DNA of 8,762 nt. Origin: an uncultured Thalassolituus sp. (lineage in GTDB: Bacteria; Pseudomonadota; Gammaproteobacteria; Pseudomonadales; Oceanobacteraceae). The first letter of the stretch is position 1. Every line of letters starts with the position of its first letter. This document shows, piece after piece, positions 1 to 7,139 of this stretch. The position numbers and the translations under genes were made by a program. The notes beneath the pieces were generated by a model, which worked only from the letters and a program-made list of their open reading frames with translations, made no database searches and was not told where the DNA came from. The DNA is taken from the NCBI GenBank assembly GCA_913054055.1, contig CAJXIT010000137.1, forward strand, positions 1-8,762, in the 5' to 3' direction.

Positions 1-1
1 A

Positions 2-1723
2 TCTACAGCCCAATTATATTTAGGCTTATTATTTTTAGTCATGTCGATTCGATTATTTGATACAGCCCGCTTAATAAACATTATCTTGCCCGAGTCTGAA
101 ATTGTTTGGTTGTGGCGATTAGGCTGGTATACATTTTTTGGATTATTAATCAGCTGGACACTTTTTTTCAATTCAGCATTTACTAAATACTCAAATGAGC
201 GATTTACTCAATTTATCACCTTAGTAACGTTTTCATTCATTATCACTTGCTTGTTTATGGAAGATCGGTTTTTACAACAAGCTGGAGAATGGTTTCGGTT
301 TTTAGCACTGGCAGTGATCGCAATTTCTATAAAAGGTATTTATCAGTTCATAAGAGATCATAAGGGGCAAAGATTCCCACTCATCATTGGGGCTGTTATT
401 CTTCCAGTGTGCGGCACCATCGACATGGTCAGCCAGATTAATGGCTATTACATCAATACAACAAATGCCGGATTTTTTATTTTTGGATTACTCATCACCG
501 CTTACTTGAATCGAAGATATATTACAGCATTAAATGAAAGTGAAGCACTCACGAAAAACTTAGAAAAAAGAGTCGCTGAAAAAACCCATGACCTCTCTGT
601 TTTAGCCAATGAAGCCAATGCGGCGAACCAAGCAAAAACAGATTTTTTAGCCAATATGACTCATGAGATTAGAACCCCATTTAATGGGATATTTGGCACC
701 CTACAATTATTGCAACAAGATGATCAACGGCCAAACCGACAAGAGCTAATTTCAAATGCAATCTTGTCGTCAAAAATGTTAATGACCATCATCAACGATA
801 TTTTGGATCTTTCAAAAATAGAAGCTAAAAAGTTAAAACTAGAGAATATAAACTTTAGCCTTGATGATATCTTAAAAACAGTTGTTTCAGATATTACACC
901 TACTGCAAAGTCCAAACAGACATCCATCTCTGTCAATTATGCCACTCACTACAAAGAAGGCTGGCACGGCGACCCTGTTAGAATAAAGCAAATTATTTTA
1001 AACATTGTTTCTAACGCGGTTAAATTTACTGAAGGCGGAGATGTTCAAATACACATTACTAGCCTTAATCAAAATAACCTATCCCAGCTATCCATTACAA
1101 TTACGGATACTGGAATAGGAATGGATCAAGACACATTAGATCGTGTATTTTCACGCTTTGAACAGGCTGACTCTTCAACGACACGTCATCATGGAGGAAC
1201 AGGTTTAGGCTTAGCCATTACTCAGCAACTTATTAAGTTAATGGGTGGTCAGATAGACATTAAAAGCACGCCAAACAAAGGAACCACATTTTCAATCACC
1301 CTGCCACTGCCTCAAATAGATATTGAGGCAAAAGCTAATAGCGCAGAAATTCATGATTTAGATTTAACAGAAATTGACATTCTATTAGCGGAAGACAACT
1401 CAATTAATCAAACGGTATTTGAATCCATGCTGGCAGCCAGCCATGCCAACATAAAGGTAGCAAACGATGGCCATCAAGCTGTGATCATGGCAAAAGAACA
1501 ACAACCAAATATTATTTTTATGGATATACAAATGCCTAATATGGATGGATATGAGGCAACTAAGATCATCAAAGCACAATACCCACATATTCCAATCATA
1601 GCCTTAACAGCAAACTTAGTCGGTCACGATATACACCACTTTATTGAAAAGGGTTTTGATAATGCTTTACCCAAACCCTATGAAATAAGTGATTTATATA
1701 CGACCATTAAACAGCACATTTGA
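2..1723 (+). CDS. Hybrid sensor histidine kinase, 7TMR-DISM-like membrane sensor, 5' end outside window
   Basis: Membrane sensor kinase with its own receiver domain. Numbering runs from the ATG at 41. Several hydrophobic helices span about residues 1-157, followed by a coiled-coil linker (about 163-200). The HisKA H-box has His208 in ANMTHEIRTPFNG. The ATPase domain has an N-box (NIVSNAVKFT, Asn321 and Asn325), a G1 box (DTGIG, 356-360) and GGTGLGLAI from 385. The receiver has acid-pocket Glu451-Asp452, phospho-acceptor Asp495, Thr523 and Lys545. No Hpt domain follows, so phosphate probably passes to a separate protein. ATG41 is probably not the true start: it has no Shine-Dalgarno sequence, and 13 more in-frame codons (STAQLYLGLLFLV) reach the window edge and complete a helix typical of the 7TMR-DISM membrane module. 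The missing part should hold the rest of that module and perhaps a periplasmic DISM domain. The stimulus is unknown. The gene is more AT-rich than the oad genes and converges on them. Confidence 0.93.
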   Translation, partial: STAQLYLGLLFLVMSIRLFDTARLINIILPESEIVWLWRLGWYTFFGLLISWTLFFNSAFTKYSNERFTQFITLVTFSFIITCLFMEDRFLQQAGEWFRFLALAVIAISIKGIYQFIRDHKGQRFPLIIGAVILPVCGTIDMVSQINGYYINTTNAGFFIFGLLITAYLNRRYITALNESEALTKNLEKRVAEKTHDLSVLANEANAANQAKTDFLANMTHEIRTPFNGIFGTLQLLQQDDQRPNRQELISNAILSSKMLMTIINDILDLSKIEAKKLKLENINFSLDDILKTVVSDITPTAKSKQTSISVNYATHYKEGWHGDPVRIKQIILNIVSNAVKFTEGGDVQIHITSLNQNNLSQLSITITDTGIGMDQDTLDRVFSRFEQADSSTTRHHGGTGLGLAITQQLIKLMGGQIDIKSTPNKGTTFSITLPLPQIDIEAKANSAEIHDLDLTEIDILLAEDNSINQTVFESMLAASHANIKVANDGHQAVIMAKEQQPNIIFMDIQMPNMDGYEATKIIKAQYPHIPIIALTANLVGHDIHHFIEKGFDNALPKPYEISDLYTTIKQHI

Positions 1724-1844
1724 ATGCATAAAGTTTGGCATTTTCACACCAAGCACAATTGGGTATTTAATCCTATCAACCACACCACCTATCCCTTAGT
1801 TATCCTTTCATGGATACATTGAATATCATCACCCCTATACGTAA

Positions 1845-1874
1845 AAAGCCCCGTGGATTTCTCCACAGGGCTTT
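1845..1874 (-). terminator. Intrinsic terminator of the oad operon, possibly bidirectional
   Basis: The arms AAAGCCC and GGGCTTT, then GTGGA and TCCAC after one C/A mismatch, enclose a TTTC loop. Read on the minus strand, the hairpin is followed by a T-run, and it sits about 30 bases past the oadB stop, so it best fits the oad transcript. On the plus strand the tail is CTTTCTTTG, which could weakly stop the kinase transcript. The rest of 1724-1902 shows nothing I recognise. Confidence 0.85.
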
Positions 1875-1902
1875 CTTTGCATAATGTTTTACTTACCAGC
1901 GA

Positions 1903-3204
1903 TTAGCCAAGGTAAGAAATCATCACACCGGCTGCAATTGCAGAACCGATTACACCCGCTACGTTAGGACCCATAGCGTGCATCAATAGGAAGTTTTGTG
2001 GATTCGCATCCAGACCAACCTTGTTAGATACACGAGCCGCCATTGGTACGGCAGATACACCTGCTGAACCGATAAGTGGGTTAATTTTCGTTTTGATAAA
2101 CAAGTTCATTAACTTAGCCATCAGTACACCAGCCGCTGTACCTACGCAGAATGCTGCAAGACCTAGAGCGATGATGGCGATGGTGTCCCAGTTAAGGAAG
2201 GCTTCTGAACTCATTTTGTAACCAACCGATAGACCAAGGAAAATGGTCACTACGTTGATCAATGCGTTTTGCGCTGTATCAGATAGACGCTCAACCACAC
2301 CGGATTCTTTCATCAAGTTACCGAAGCAGAACATACCCAGTAGCGGAGCCGCTGAAGGTAGGATCAAGGCAACCAGTACAAGAACCGCAATTGGGAACAT
2401 GATTTTCTCAAGTTTAGAAACAGTACGAAGCTGTTCCATTTTGATTACACGCTCTTTCTCAGTGGTAAGGGCTTTCATGATTGGCGGCTGGATCATAGGC
2501 ACCAATGCCATGTATGAGTAAGCCGCTACCGCGATAGCACCTAGTAGCTCAGGAGCCAACTTAGACGCAATAAAGATAGACGTCGGACCGTCAGCACCAC
2601 CGATGATACCGATTGCCGCTGCTTGCTCAACAGAGAAGTCCATGATGCCAAAGTGAGTCAGCAATACCGCACCAATTACCGTACCAAAGATACCGAACTG
2701 TGCTGCTGCACCTAGCAATAACGTTTTAGGGTTCGCTAGAAGCGGACCGAAGTCCGTCATGGCGCCTACACCCATGAAGATTAGAAGCGGTGCAACACCA
2801 CTTGCGATGGTCATAGAGTAGAAGGTGTAAAGCATACCGCTGTCATAGCCTTGAGCAGAACCCAATGCAACCGCTTGCTTGTATACAATCGTATCAGCGT
2901 GATGGTAGGCATCCAATAACATTTGAGTATCGGCAGTCGCTGCTAGGCCTAGAAGTGCGCGGAACTGTTCCACTACTTCAGGGCTACCCGTACGGATGGC
3001 CCACTCAGCCGCTGACCAACCCAAACCTGCGTTCGGGATGTTTACCATTAACGTACCCGCCGCAATTGGCAGTAGTAATAATGGCTCAAAGCCTTTTTTA
3101 ATGGCTAGGTATAACATACCAAATGCCACTAGCATCATGGCAAATTGACCCGGCTCCATTGCATAGAGACCCGTGTCGTGCCAAAACTTAAGTAAAGTTT
3201 CCAT
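1903..3204 (-). CDS. oadB: Oxaloacetate decarboxylase, beta subunit (Na+ pump membrane channel)
   Basis: Integral inner-membrane subunit that decarboxylates carboxybiotin passed on by OadA and uses the energy to export Na+. At 433 residues it has the usual family length and many hydrophobic segments. Family signatures are intact: GIIGGADGPTSIF (about 199-211) with Asp205, AAYSYMALVPMIQPP with Tyr231, INPLIGSAGVSAVPMAARVS (374-393) with Asn375, Gly379, Ser384 and Arg391, and HAMGPNVAGV with Asn414. These match residues shown to be important in the Klebsiella enzyme (Asp203, Tyr229, Asn373, Gly377, Ser382, Arg389, Asn412), with a constant offset of two. It is the last gene of the operon, 11 bases after oadA, with a terminator behind it. 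No key residue is missing, so the pump should be functional. Methylmalonyl-CoA and glutaconyl-CoA decarboxylase beta subunits are related, but the partner OadA and the close match point to oxaloacetate. Confidence 0.97.
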   Translation of the reverse strand: METLLKFWHDTGLYAMEPGQFAMMLVAFGMLYLAIKKGFEPLLLLPIAAGTLMVNIPNAGLGWSAAEWAIRTGSPEVVEQFRALLGLAATADTQMLLDAYHHADTIVYKQAVALGSAQGYDSGMLYTFYSMTIASGVAPLLIFMGVGAMTDFGPLLANPKTLLLGAAAQFGIFGTVIGAVLLTHFGIMDFSVEQAAAIGIIGGADGPTSIFIASKLAPELLGAIAVAAYSYMALVPMIQPPIMKALTTEKERVIKMEQLRTVSKLEKIMFPIAVLVLVALILPSAAPLLGMFCFGNLMKESGVVERLSDTAQNALINVVTIFLGLSVGYKMSSEAFLNWDTIAIIALGLAAFCVGTAAGVLMAKLMNLFIKTKINPLIGSAGVSAVPMAARVSNKVGLDANPQNFLLMHAMGPNVAGVIGSAIAAGVMISYLG

Positions 3205-3211
3205 TTAGCAG

Positions 3212-3217
3212 CCCCTT
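3212..3217 (-). promoter_or_regulatory. oadB ribosome binding site overlapping the oadA stop codon
   Basis: On the minus strand AAGGGG lies 7 bases before the oadB ATG and shares two bases with the TAA stop of oadA (TAAGGGG). Ribosomes ending oadA therefore finish on the oadB Shine-Dalgarno sequence. This suggests translational coupling of the alpha and beta subunits, which is an inference from spacing. Confidence 0.75.
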
Positions 3218-4994
3218 ACGCGATTGTCAGAAGAGTGTCGCCAACCTGAACAGAATCACCTTCTTTCACGCTAACAGTACCAACTACGCCGGCTTTCGCT
3301 GCACGTACTTCAGTTTCCATCTTCATCGCTTCAAGAATGACGATTAAGTCACCTTCAGCTACTTGCTGACCAGGCTGAACTTCAACTTTCCAGATGTTAC
3401 CCGCAAGCGGTGCTGGAACTGGATCGCCGCCACCAGCAGCGGCTGCCGCTGCAGAAGCCGCCGCAGGTGCTGCTGCACCACCGAAGCTTAGAGGCGCACC
3501 ATTAACAGGAGCTAATTCAGAAACGTCACCGCCGTCGTCTACTTTCACTACGTAGTCGTTACCGTCTACCGTCACAGTGAAGGTGTCTTCCGCAGCGCCT
3601 TTAGGAGCTGGTTCAAACGCACCTGGGTTGCCACGGTTCTCTAGGAACTTAGGCGCAACCTGCGGGAACAAGGCATAAGTTAGGGCGTCATCAATTTTCT
3701 GATCCGCAAGAGCGAAGCCTTTTTCAGCAGCCAGTGCGTCAACGTCAGCAACAATCTTGTCTAGTTCGTTTTCTAGCAGATCAGCTGGACGACAAGTGAT
3801 TACTTCAGCGCCGTCTAGTACGCGAGCTTGTAGCTCAGCGTTCATAGGAGCAGGAGCTGCGCCGTATTCACCTTTAAGAATGCCTTGCGTCTCTTTAGAG
3901 ATAGACTTGTAACGTTCGCCAGTTAGTACGTTAAGTACCGCTTGAGTACCTACGATTTGAGAAGTCGGCGTTACAAGAGGAATATGACCAAGATCTTCAC
4001 GTACGCGTGGAATTTCTTTTAGTACTTCGTCGAACTTGTCAGAAGCGCCTTGCTCACGTAGTTGGTTTTCCATGTTAGTTAACATGCCACCAGGTACCTG
4101 AGCTACTAGGATACGAGAGTCAGTACCGCGTAGTGCGCCTTCGTATTTAGCGTATTTTTTACGAACGTCACGGAAGTAAGCAGAGATCTCTTCAAGAAGA
4201 AGAAGGTCGATGCCCGTATCACGATCTGTACCTGCCATAGCTGCAACAACTGTTTCAGTAGCAGAGTGACCGTAAGTACCCGACATAGAAGAGATCGCCG
4301 TATCAACACGGTCAACACCCGCTTCAATGGCTTTAAGGATAGCCATGTCAGACATACCCGCTGTCGCGTGGCAGTGCAGCTGAACTTCTAGATCCGTTTC
4401 TTTCTTAAGACGAGATACTAATTCGTGTACTTCGTAAGGGTTGATGATGCCGGCCATGTCTTTAATGGCGATAGAGTCAGCACCTAGATCTTCGATTTCT
4501 TTCGCAAGACCCAACCATGCGTCCATACCGTGTACAGGAGAAGTGGTATAAGAAAGTGTGCCCTGCGCGTGTTTACCTTGTTTTTTAACGGCTTCGATAG
4601 CACGTTTAAGGTTACGCGGGTCATTCATCGCGTCGAATACGCGGAATACGTCAACGCCGTTTGTTGCAGCACGTTCAACGAACTTATCAACTACGTCATC
4701 TGCGTAGTGACGGTAACCTAATAGGTTTTGGCCACGCAAAAGCATTTGATGCTTAGTGTTCGGCATAGCCTTTTTAAATTCACGGATGCGATCCCAAGGA
4801 TCTTCGCCTAAGAAACGGATGCAAGAGTCAAATGTCGCACCGCCCCAAGATTCTAAAGACCAGTAACCAACTTGGTCTAATTTTTCAGCGATAGGAAGCA
4901 TGTCGTCGATACGCATGCGAGTCGCAAATAATGATTGGTGAGCGTCGCGTAATACGACGTCCGTAATGCCTAATGGTTTTTTAGTATCGGTCAT
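3216..4994 (-). CDS. oadA: Oxaloacetate decarboxylase, alpha subunit (biotin-dependent carboxyltransferase)
   Basis: Cytoplasmic subunit that transfers the carboxyl group of oxaloacetate to its biotin, giving pyruvate. At 592 residues it has standard length. The N-terminal carboxyltransferase barrel (HMGL-like, about 10-270) shows metal and active-site residues in canonical positions: Asp17 in LRDAHQSL, Lys178 in AIKDMAG (carbamylated lysine in the family), and His207 and His209 in LHCHATAGMSDM. The conserved carboxylase/PYC-OADA region follows (about 290-480), then an Ala/Gly/Pro-rich flexible linker (about 505-524) and a biotinyl domain with EAMKMETE. The biotin acceptor Lys558 lies 34 residues from the C-terminus, the classic spacing. 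AAAGG 9 bases before the ATG supports this start. It lies between oadG and oadB. Pyruvate carboxylase subunit B is similar, but the oadG/oadB context makes this the decarboxylase. There is no citrate lyase or citrate transporter nearby, so a role outside citrate fermentation is possible. Confidence 0.98.
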   Translation of the reverse strand: MTDTKKPLGITDVVLRDAHQSLFATRMRIDDMLPIAEKLDQVGYWSLESWGGATFDSCIRFLGEDPWDRIREFKKAMPNTKHQMLLRGQNLLGYRHYADDVVDKFVERAATNGVDVFRVFDAMNDPRNLKRAIEAVKKQGKHAQGTLSYTTSPVHGMDAWLGLAKEIEDLGADSIAIKDMAGIINPYEVHELVSRLKKETDLEVQLHCHATAGMSDMAILKAIEAGVDRVDTAISSMSGTYGHSATETVVAAMAGTDRDTGIDLLLLEEISAYFRDVRKKYAKYEGALRGTDSRILVAQVPGGMLTNMENQLREQGASDKFDEVLKEIPRVREDLGHIPLVTPTSQIVGTQAVLNVLTGERYKSISKETQGILKGEYGAAPAPMNAELQARVLDGAEVITCRPADLLENELDKIVADVDALAAEKGFALADQKIDDALTYALFPQVAPKFLENRGNPGAFEPAPKGAAEDTFTVTVDGNDYVVKVDDGGDVSELAPVNGAPLSFGGAAAPAAASAAAAAAGGGDPVPAPLAGNIWKVEVQPGQQVAEGDLIVILEAMKMETEVRAAKAGVVGTVSVKEGDSVQVGDTLLTIA

Positions 4995-5047
4995 TTGTAA
5001 TGGCCTTTATAAATTTTATCGTTGTACGTTTTATGAACCACTCACGC

Positions 5048-5323
5048 CTACTTTTGGCGAGCGCGGTGTTCCTTAACTGCGGCTGCTAATACTTTTAGCA
5101 ACTGCGGGTCGACGCCTTGCCCTGGTGCAGGCTTCGCTGGAGCAGGTGGTGCTTCAGGGAAGAACTTGTTCACCAAGGTTGACATAATGGTGGTAGCGAA
5201 AATCAGAATTACCAAAAAGGTAAATACTGTTCCCATACCGAAAGCCATTAAGCCAAGGCCGTCAGCTACGATATCTGCTTGTTGAGCCGCAACGCCAGTT
5301 GCTGCTTCAGCTAGATTGGACAT
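5048..5323 (-). CDS. oadG: Oxaloacetate decarboxylase, gamma subunit (membrane anchor)
   Basis: Small single-span membrane protein that holds the alpha and beta subunits together. In characterised enzymes its C-terminal tail binds the alpha subunit and carries a zinc site. This 91-residue version has a short polar N-terminus, one transmembrane helix (about 24-50), a Pro/Ala-rich linker (PEAPPAPAKPAPG, about 56-68) and a basic C-terminal helix containing His86. An in-frame GTG at 5332 would add three residues. I chose ATG at 5323 because the Shine-Dalgarno TAGGAG lies 8 bases before it but overlaps the GTG itself. It is the first gene of the operon and the oadA start follows about 50 bases later. 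Gamma subunits diverge strongly, so the call rests on size, topology and position as well as sequence. Confidence 0.93.
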   Translation of the reverse strand: MSNLAEAATGVAAQQADIVADGLGLMAFGMGTVFTFLVILIFATTIMSTLVNKFFPEAPPAPAKPAPGQGVDPQLLKVLAAAVKEHRARQK

Positions 5324-5331
5324 TAAATCCA

Positions 5332-5337
5332 CTCCTA
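5332..5337 (-). promoter_or_regulatory. oadG ribosome binding site, decides the start codon
   Basis: TAGGAG on the minus strand lies 8 bases upstream of ATG 5323. The upstream GTG candidate (5330-5332) shares a base with it and could not be used with this site, so the shorter reading is preferred. Confidence 0.8.
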
Positions 5338-5368
5338 TTCGTTAACAAACGGGTCTGTCATCACACAC

Positions 5369-5387
5369 GTTTATAGTCACTATAAAC
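5369..5387. promoter_or_regulatory. Perfect 19-bp palindrome, probable operator of the oad operon
   Basis: The sequence GTTTATAGTcACTATAAAC has 9-base arms around a single central base. It lies about 45 bases before the oadG start and covers the best -10 candidate (TATAGT). A protein bound here would block RNA polymerase, so repression is the natural reading. I do not recognise the motif as the site of a named regulator. Because the arms contain TATAGT on both strands, part of the symmetry could be chance overlap of AT-rich promoter sequence. Confidence 0.55.
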
Positions 5388-5405
5388 CTGTAAAATGCCA
5401 GGCAA
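5379..5405 (-). promoter_or_regulatory. Candidate oad operon promoter
   Basis: On the minus strand TTGCCT (5400-5405) is a possible -35 box and TATAGT (5379-5384) a possible -10 box. The spacer is 15 bases, shorter than the preferred 17. An alternative -10, TATAAA at 5370-5375, has only a poor -35 partner. The start of transcription would fall about 45-50 bases upstream of oadG. This is pattern matching only. Confidence 0.35.
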
Positions 5406-5422
5406 TGATTAAAAAATAATCA
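5406..5422. repeat. Inverted repeat TGATTA-N5-TAATCA upstream of the oad promoter
   Basis: Perfect 6-base arms flank an AAAAA centre. It lies immediately upstream of the candidate -35 box of oad, so it could be a second protein site or simply a curved A-tract or UP-like element. It is not an FNR or CRP box: the half-site spacing is wrong for both. Confidence 0.4.
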
Positions 5423-5432
5423 ATTCAGTTAT

Positions 5433-5502
5433 TTTGCCTAAAACTTAAACAGCATAGACAAATTGTCGCGCTAATGTACTGTAAATAGGGCATTTAGGCA
5501 AA
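5433..5502. repeat. Separated 10-bp inverted repeat in the oadG-dusC intergenic region
   Basis: TTTGCCTAAA at 5433-5442 and its exact reverse complement TTTAGGCAAA at 5493-5502 have centres 60 bases apart, close to six helical turns. An 11-base palindrome, GACAAaTTGTC (5457-5467), lies between them. These could be two sites for one regulator of the divergent genes. Beyond these and the sites listed separately, 5324-5621 holds a C6T6 run at 5542-5553 and the dusC Shine-Dalgarno AGGAG at 5610-5614. I found no convincing dusC promoter. Confidence 0.4.
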
Positions 5503-5621
5503 TTTAACCGTGCTTTTTACTGATCCATTTCGGCCAAAAATCCCCCCTTTTTTGTATGGATTCGGGTAAACTGCGCCTCCTTAAATCCACATCTTATTTC
5601 CAAACCAATAGGAGAACTTAA

Positions 5622-6635
5622 ATGCTTGCACTTGCTCCTATGGAAGGCTTGGTTGACCACCACATGCGAGAGCTGCTGACCCAAGGCAATGGCTTTGATC
5701 ATTGTGTCACTGAGTTTCTAAGAGTGACCAACCAGCTATTACCTGAGCGCGCCTTTCATCGCATTTGCCCTGAATCAGCCAACCATTGGAAAACCCCTTC
5801 AGGCACACCTGTACATTTACAGCTATTAGGTAATGATGTGGCCGCCATGACCGATAATGCCTGCCGTGCTGCAGCGCTAGGCGCACCTGCGGTAGATGTG
5901 AATTTTGGCTGCCCAATGTTTGTTAGAAACGCTCAAAAAAGCATTAATTCAGGCCGAAACGCCGATAATAAAGTGAACCGGTGCGGTGAAAGCTATGGTG
6001 GCTCGATACTGTTGCAGTACCCAGATGAAATCCATCAGCTTATGAGTCACATTCGTAAAGCTTTACCAGCACACGTACCACTAACAGCGAAAATGCGCTT
6101 AGGATACGAAGATAAGTCTTTAGCCATTGAAAATGCTCAGGCCATCGAAAGCGCTGGCGTGAATCAACTTTGCATTCACGCCCGCACCAAAACCGAAGGC
6201 TACAAACCACCCGCTCACTGGCATTACATTGCCCGCATCAAACAGCATGTGCATATGCCTGTGATTGCCAACGGTGAAATTTGGACTCTTGATGATTACA
6301 AGCTATGCAAACAAGAAAGTGAATGTGAACACATCATGCTAGGGCGTGGTGCCGTGGCTAACCCGAATTTAGCCAAGCAAATTCAATTATTTGAAAACGG
6401 CTTGCAGCATAGCGAAAGCCCTTGGCAGGATCGCTTGCAAGACTTGATATGGATGATTGATGAACTATCCATAAACGGGAAAGACATTCAGGTGCAAGGC
6501 AAAATCAAACAATGGGTAAGCTTCATGAAGTTTCGCTATCAAGAGGCCAATGAGTTTTTTAAATTAGCCAAAAAGTTGAAAACCCCAAATGAATTAAGAG
6601 ACTTCATCAGTCCCTTGGCAAGCAATAAACAGTAA
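5622..6635 (+). CDS. dusC: tRNA-dihydrouridine synthase, DusC type, with an insertion after the catalytic Cys
   Basis: FMN- and NADPH-dependent cytoplasmic enzyme that reduces uridine to dihydrouridine in the tRNA D-loop; DusC acts at U16 in E. coli. The TIM barrel opens with LAPMEGLVD. DusC-like stretches are TEFLRV, FHRICPE and TPSGTPVHLQLLG. The catalytic loop is VDVNFGCP with Cys97. Later come AKMRLG (Lys157), IHARTKTEGY (His186), VIANGEIW and the phosphate-binding MLGRGAVANPNL, then the helical C-terminal domain with IKQW. At 337 residues it is about 20 longer than E. coli DusC. The extra length lies mainly at about 99-120, between GCP and the K-V-N motif that normally follows almost directly. 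AGGAG 7 bases before the ATG supports the start. It is transcribed divergently from oadG and appears monocistronic. The DusC assignment over DusA or DusB rests on the N-terminal motifs, recalled from memory. Confidence 0.93.
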   Translation: MLALAPMEGLVDHHMRELLTQGNGFDHCVTEFLRVTNQLLPERAFHRICPESANHWKTPSGTPVHLQLLGNDVAAMTDNACRAAALGAPAVDVNFGCPMFVRNAQKSINSGRNADNKVNRCGESYGGSILLQYPDEIHQLMSHIRKALPAHVPLTAKMRLGYEDKSLAIENAQAIESAGVNQLCIHARTKTEGYKPPAHWHYIARIKQHVHMPVIANGEIWTLDDYKLCKQESECEHIMLGRGAVANPNLAKQIQLFENGLQHSESPWQDRLQDLIWMIDELSINGKDIQVQGKIKQWVSFMKFRYQEANEFFKLAKKLKTPNELRDFISPLASNKQ

Positions 6636-6650
6636 TGCCTATCACACAAC

Positions 6651-6670
6651 AAAGGGGCCGAAGCCCCTTT
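6651..6670. terminator. Bidirectional terminator between dusC and the small secreted-protein gene
   Basis: A perfect 8-base stem, AAAGGGGC and GCCCCTTT, encloses CGAA. Read on the minus strand the loop is C(TTCG)G, an especially stable tetraloop. The hairpin lies 15 bases after the dusC stop and about 25 bases after the stop of the converging minus-strand gene, so it probably serves both. The T-tracts are short on both sides. Confidence 0.85.
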
Positions 6671-6695
6671 GTCTTTAACGGTATTTCTTTCTGGT

Positions 6696-7139
6696 TTAGA
6701 TAGAAGACACCGTAATTGTGATCGAGCCAGAATACGCACCTGCTTTTTGAGCAGAGATCGCACCCAGTACCGCTGAAGCTGACACATTATGAGACGCGTT
6801 ATGCACAGAGTCCGCAGCGGTATCAAATTCAGTAATTGAATTATCTAAGCCGTAACTAGTCGCGACACTATCTGTGCCATTTGATAAGTTGCCACCTGTC
6901 ATGGATACATGAACCTGACCGTTTGACTCTAAATTAAAGTCATCGCTGCCAGTATAAGTTGCGCCCGCAGAACCATCCGCATCGGTAGTTGACAAAGAGA
7001 AGTCATCCAAACCGGTTAAGCTTGCATAAAGACCTACATTCATTGAGACGGTCGCTGAATCACTGTCCAGTTCTGCTGCTTGAGCTGAAAAACCGAATGT
7101 GAAAATTGCTGCTGCAAGGGCTAATTTAGTTAGTTTCAT
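6696..7139 (-). CDS. Small secreted protein, paralogous to the N-terminal domain of the downstream-numbered LruC-type protein
   Basis: A 147-residue protein of unknown function with a clear Sec signal peptide: basic MKLTK start, hydrophobic core to about residue 17, and AQA cleavage after residue 21. The mature part is about 126 residues, acidic, rich in Ser, Thr, Gly, Asp and Ala, and has no Cys. Landmarks are VSMNVGLYASLTGLDDFSL (31-49), FNLESNG (68-74) and LGAISAQKAGAYSGSITITV (125-144). Alternating hydrophobic strands and the closing AGAYSGSITITV suggest a beta-sandwich, somewhat like DUF4402 or spore-coat-U/pilin-like proteins, but I cannot assign a family. The same landmarks recur in order in the 440-residue protein encoded at 7432-8754, so the two are paralogous. 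GGAGA 8 bases before the ATG fixes the start. It has its own promoter region and a terminator on each side, so it is probably transcribed alone. A surface or extracellular location is inferred. Confidence 0.85.
   Translation of the reverse strand: MKLTKLALAAAIFTFGFSAQAAELDSDSATVSMNVGLYASLTGLDDFSLSTTDADGSAGATYTGSDDFNLESNGQVHVSMTGGNLSNGTDSVATSYGLDNSITEFDTAADSVHNASHNVSASAVLGAISAQKAGAYSGSITITVSSI

Noticed and set aside
2021..3101. Three plus-strand frames opposite oadB
   Set aside because: They are antisense shadows of a complete, conserved membrane protein gene.
4106..4327. Minus-strand 73-residue frame inside oadA
   Set aside because: It is an out-of-frame shadow of a fully conserved gene with no family resemblance.
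5403..5424. Possible FNR box (TTGAT...ATCA) upstream of oad
   Set aside because: The half-sites are separated by about 9 bases, whereas FNR needs 4.
5542..5553. C6T6 homopolymer run upstream of dusC
   Set aside because: It is noncoding, isolated, and without a linked promoter that would suggest phase variation.
5921..5970. Possible integron attC-like or mobile remnant inside dusC (GTTAG followed by AAACGCTCAA)
   Set aside because: It has no paired attC arms or target-site duplication, and the segment is in frame; a small tandem duplication explains it better.
6539..6826. A 95-residue minus-strand frame across the end of dusC and the bidirectional terminator
   Set aside because: It spans a strong hairpin and overlaps two real genes, and its residues look like random translation.
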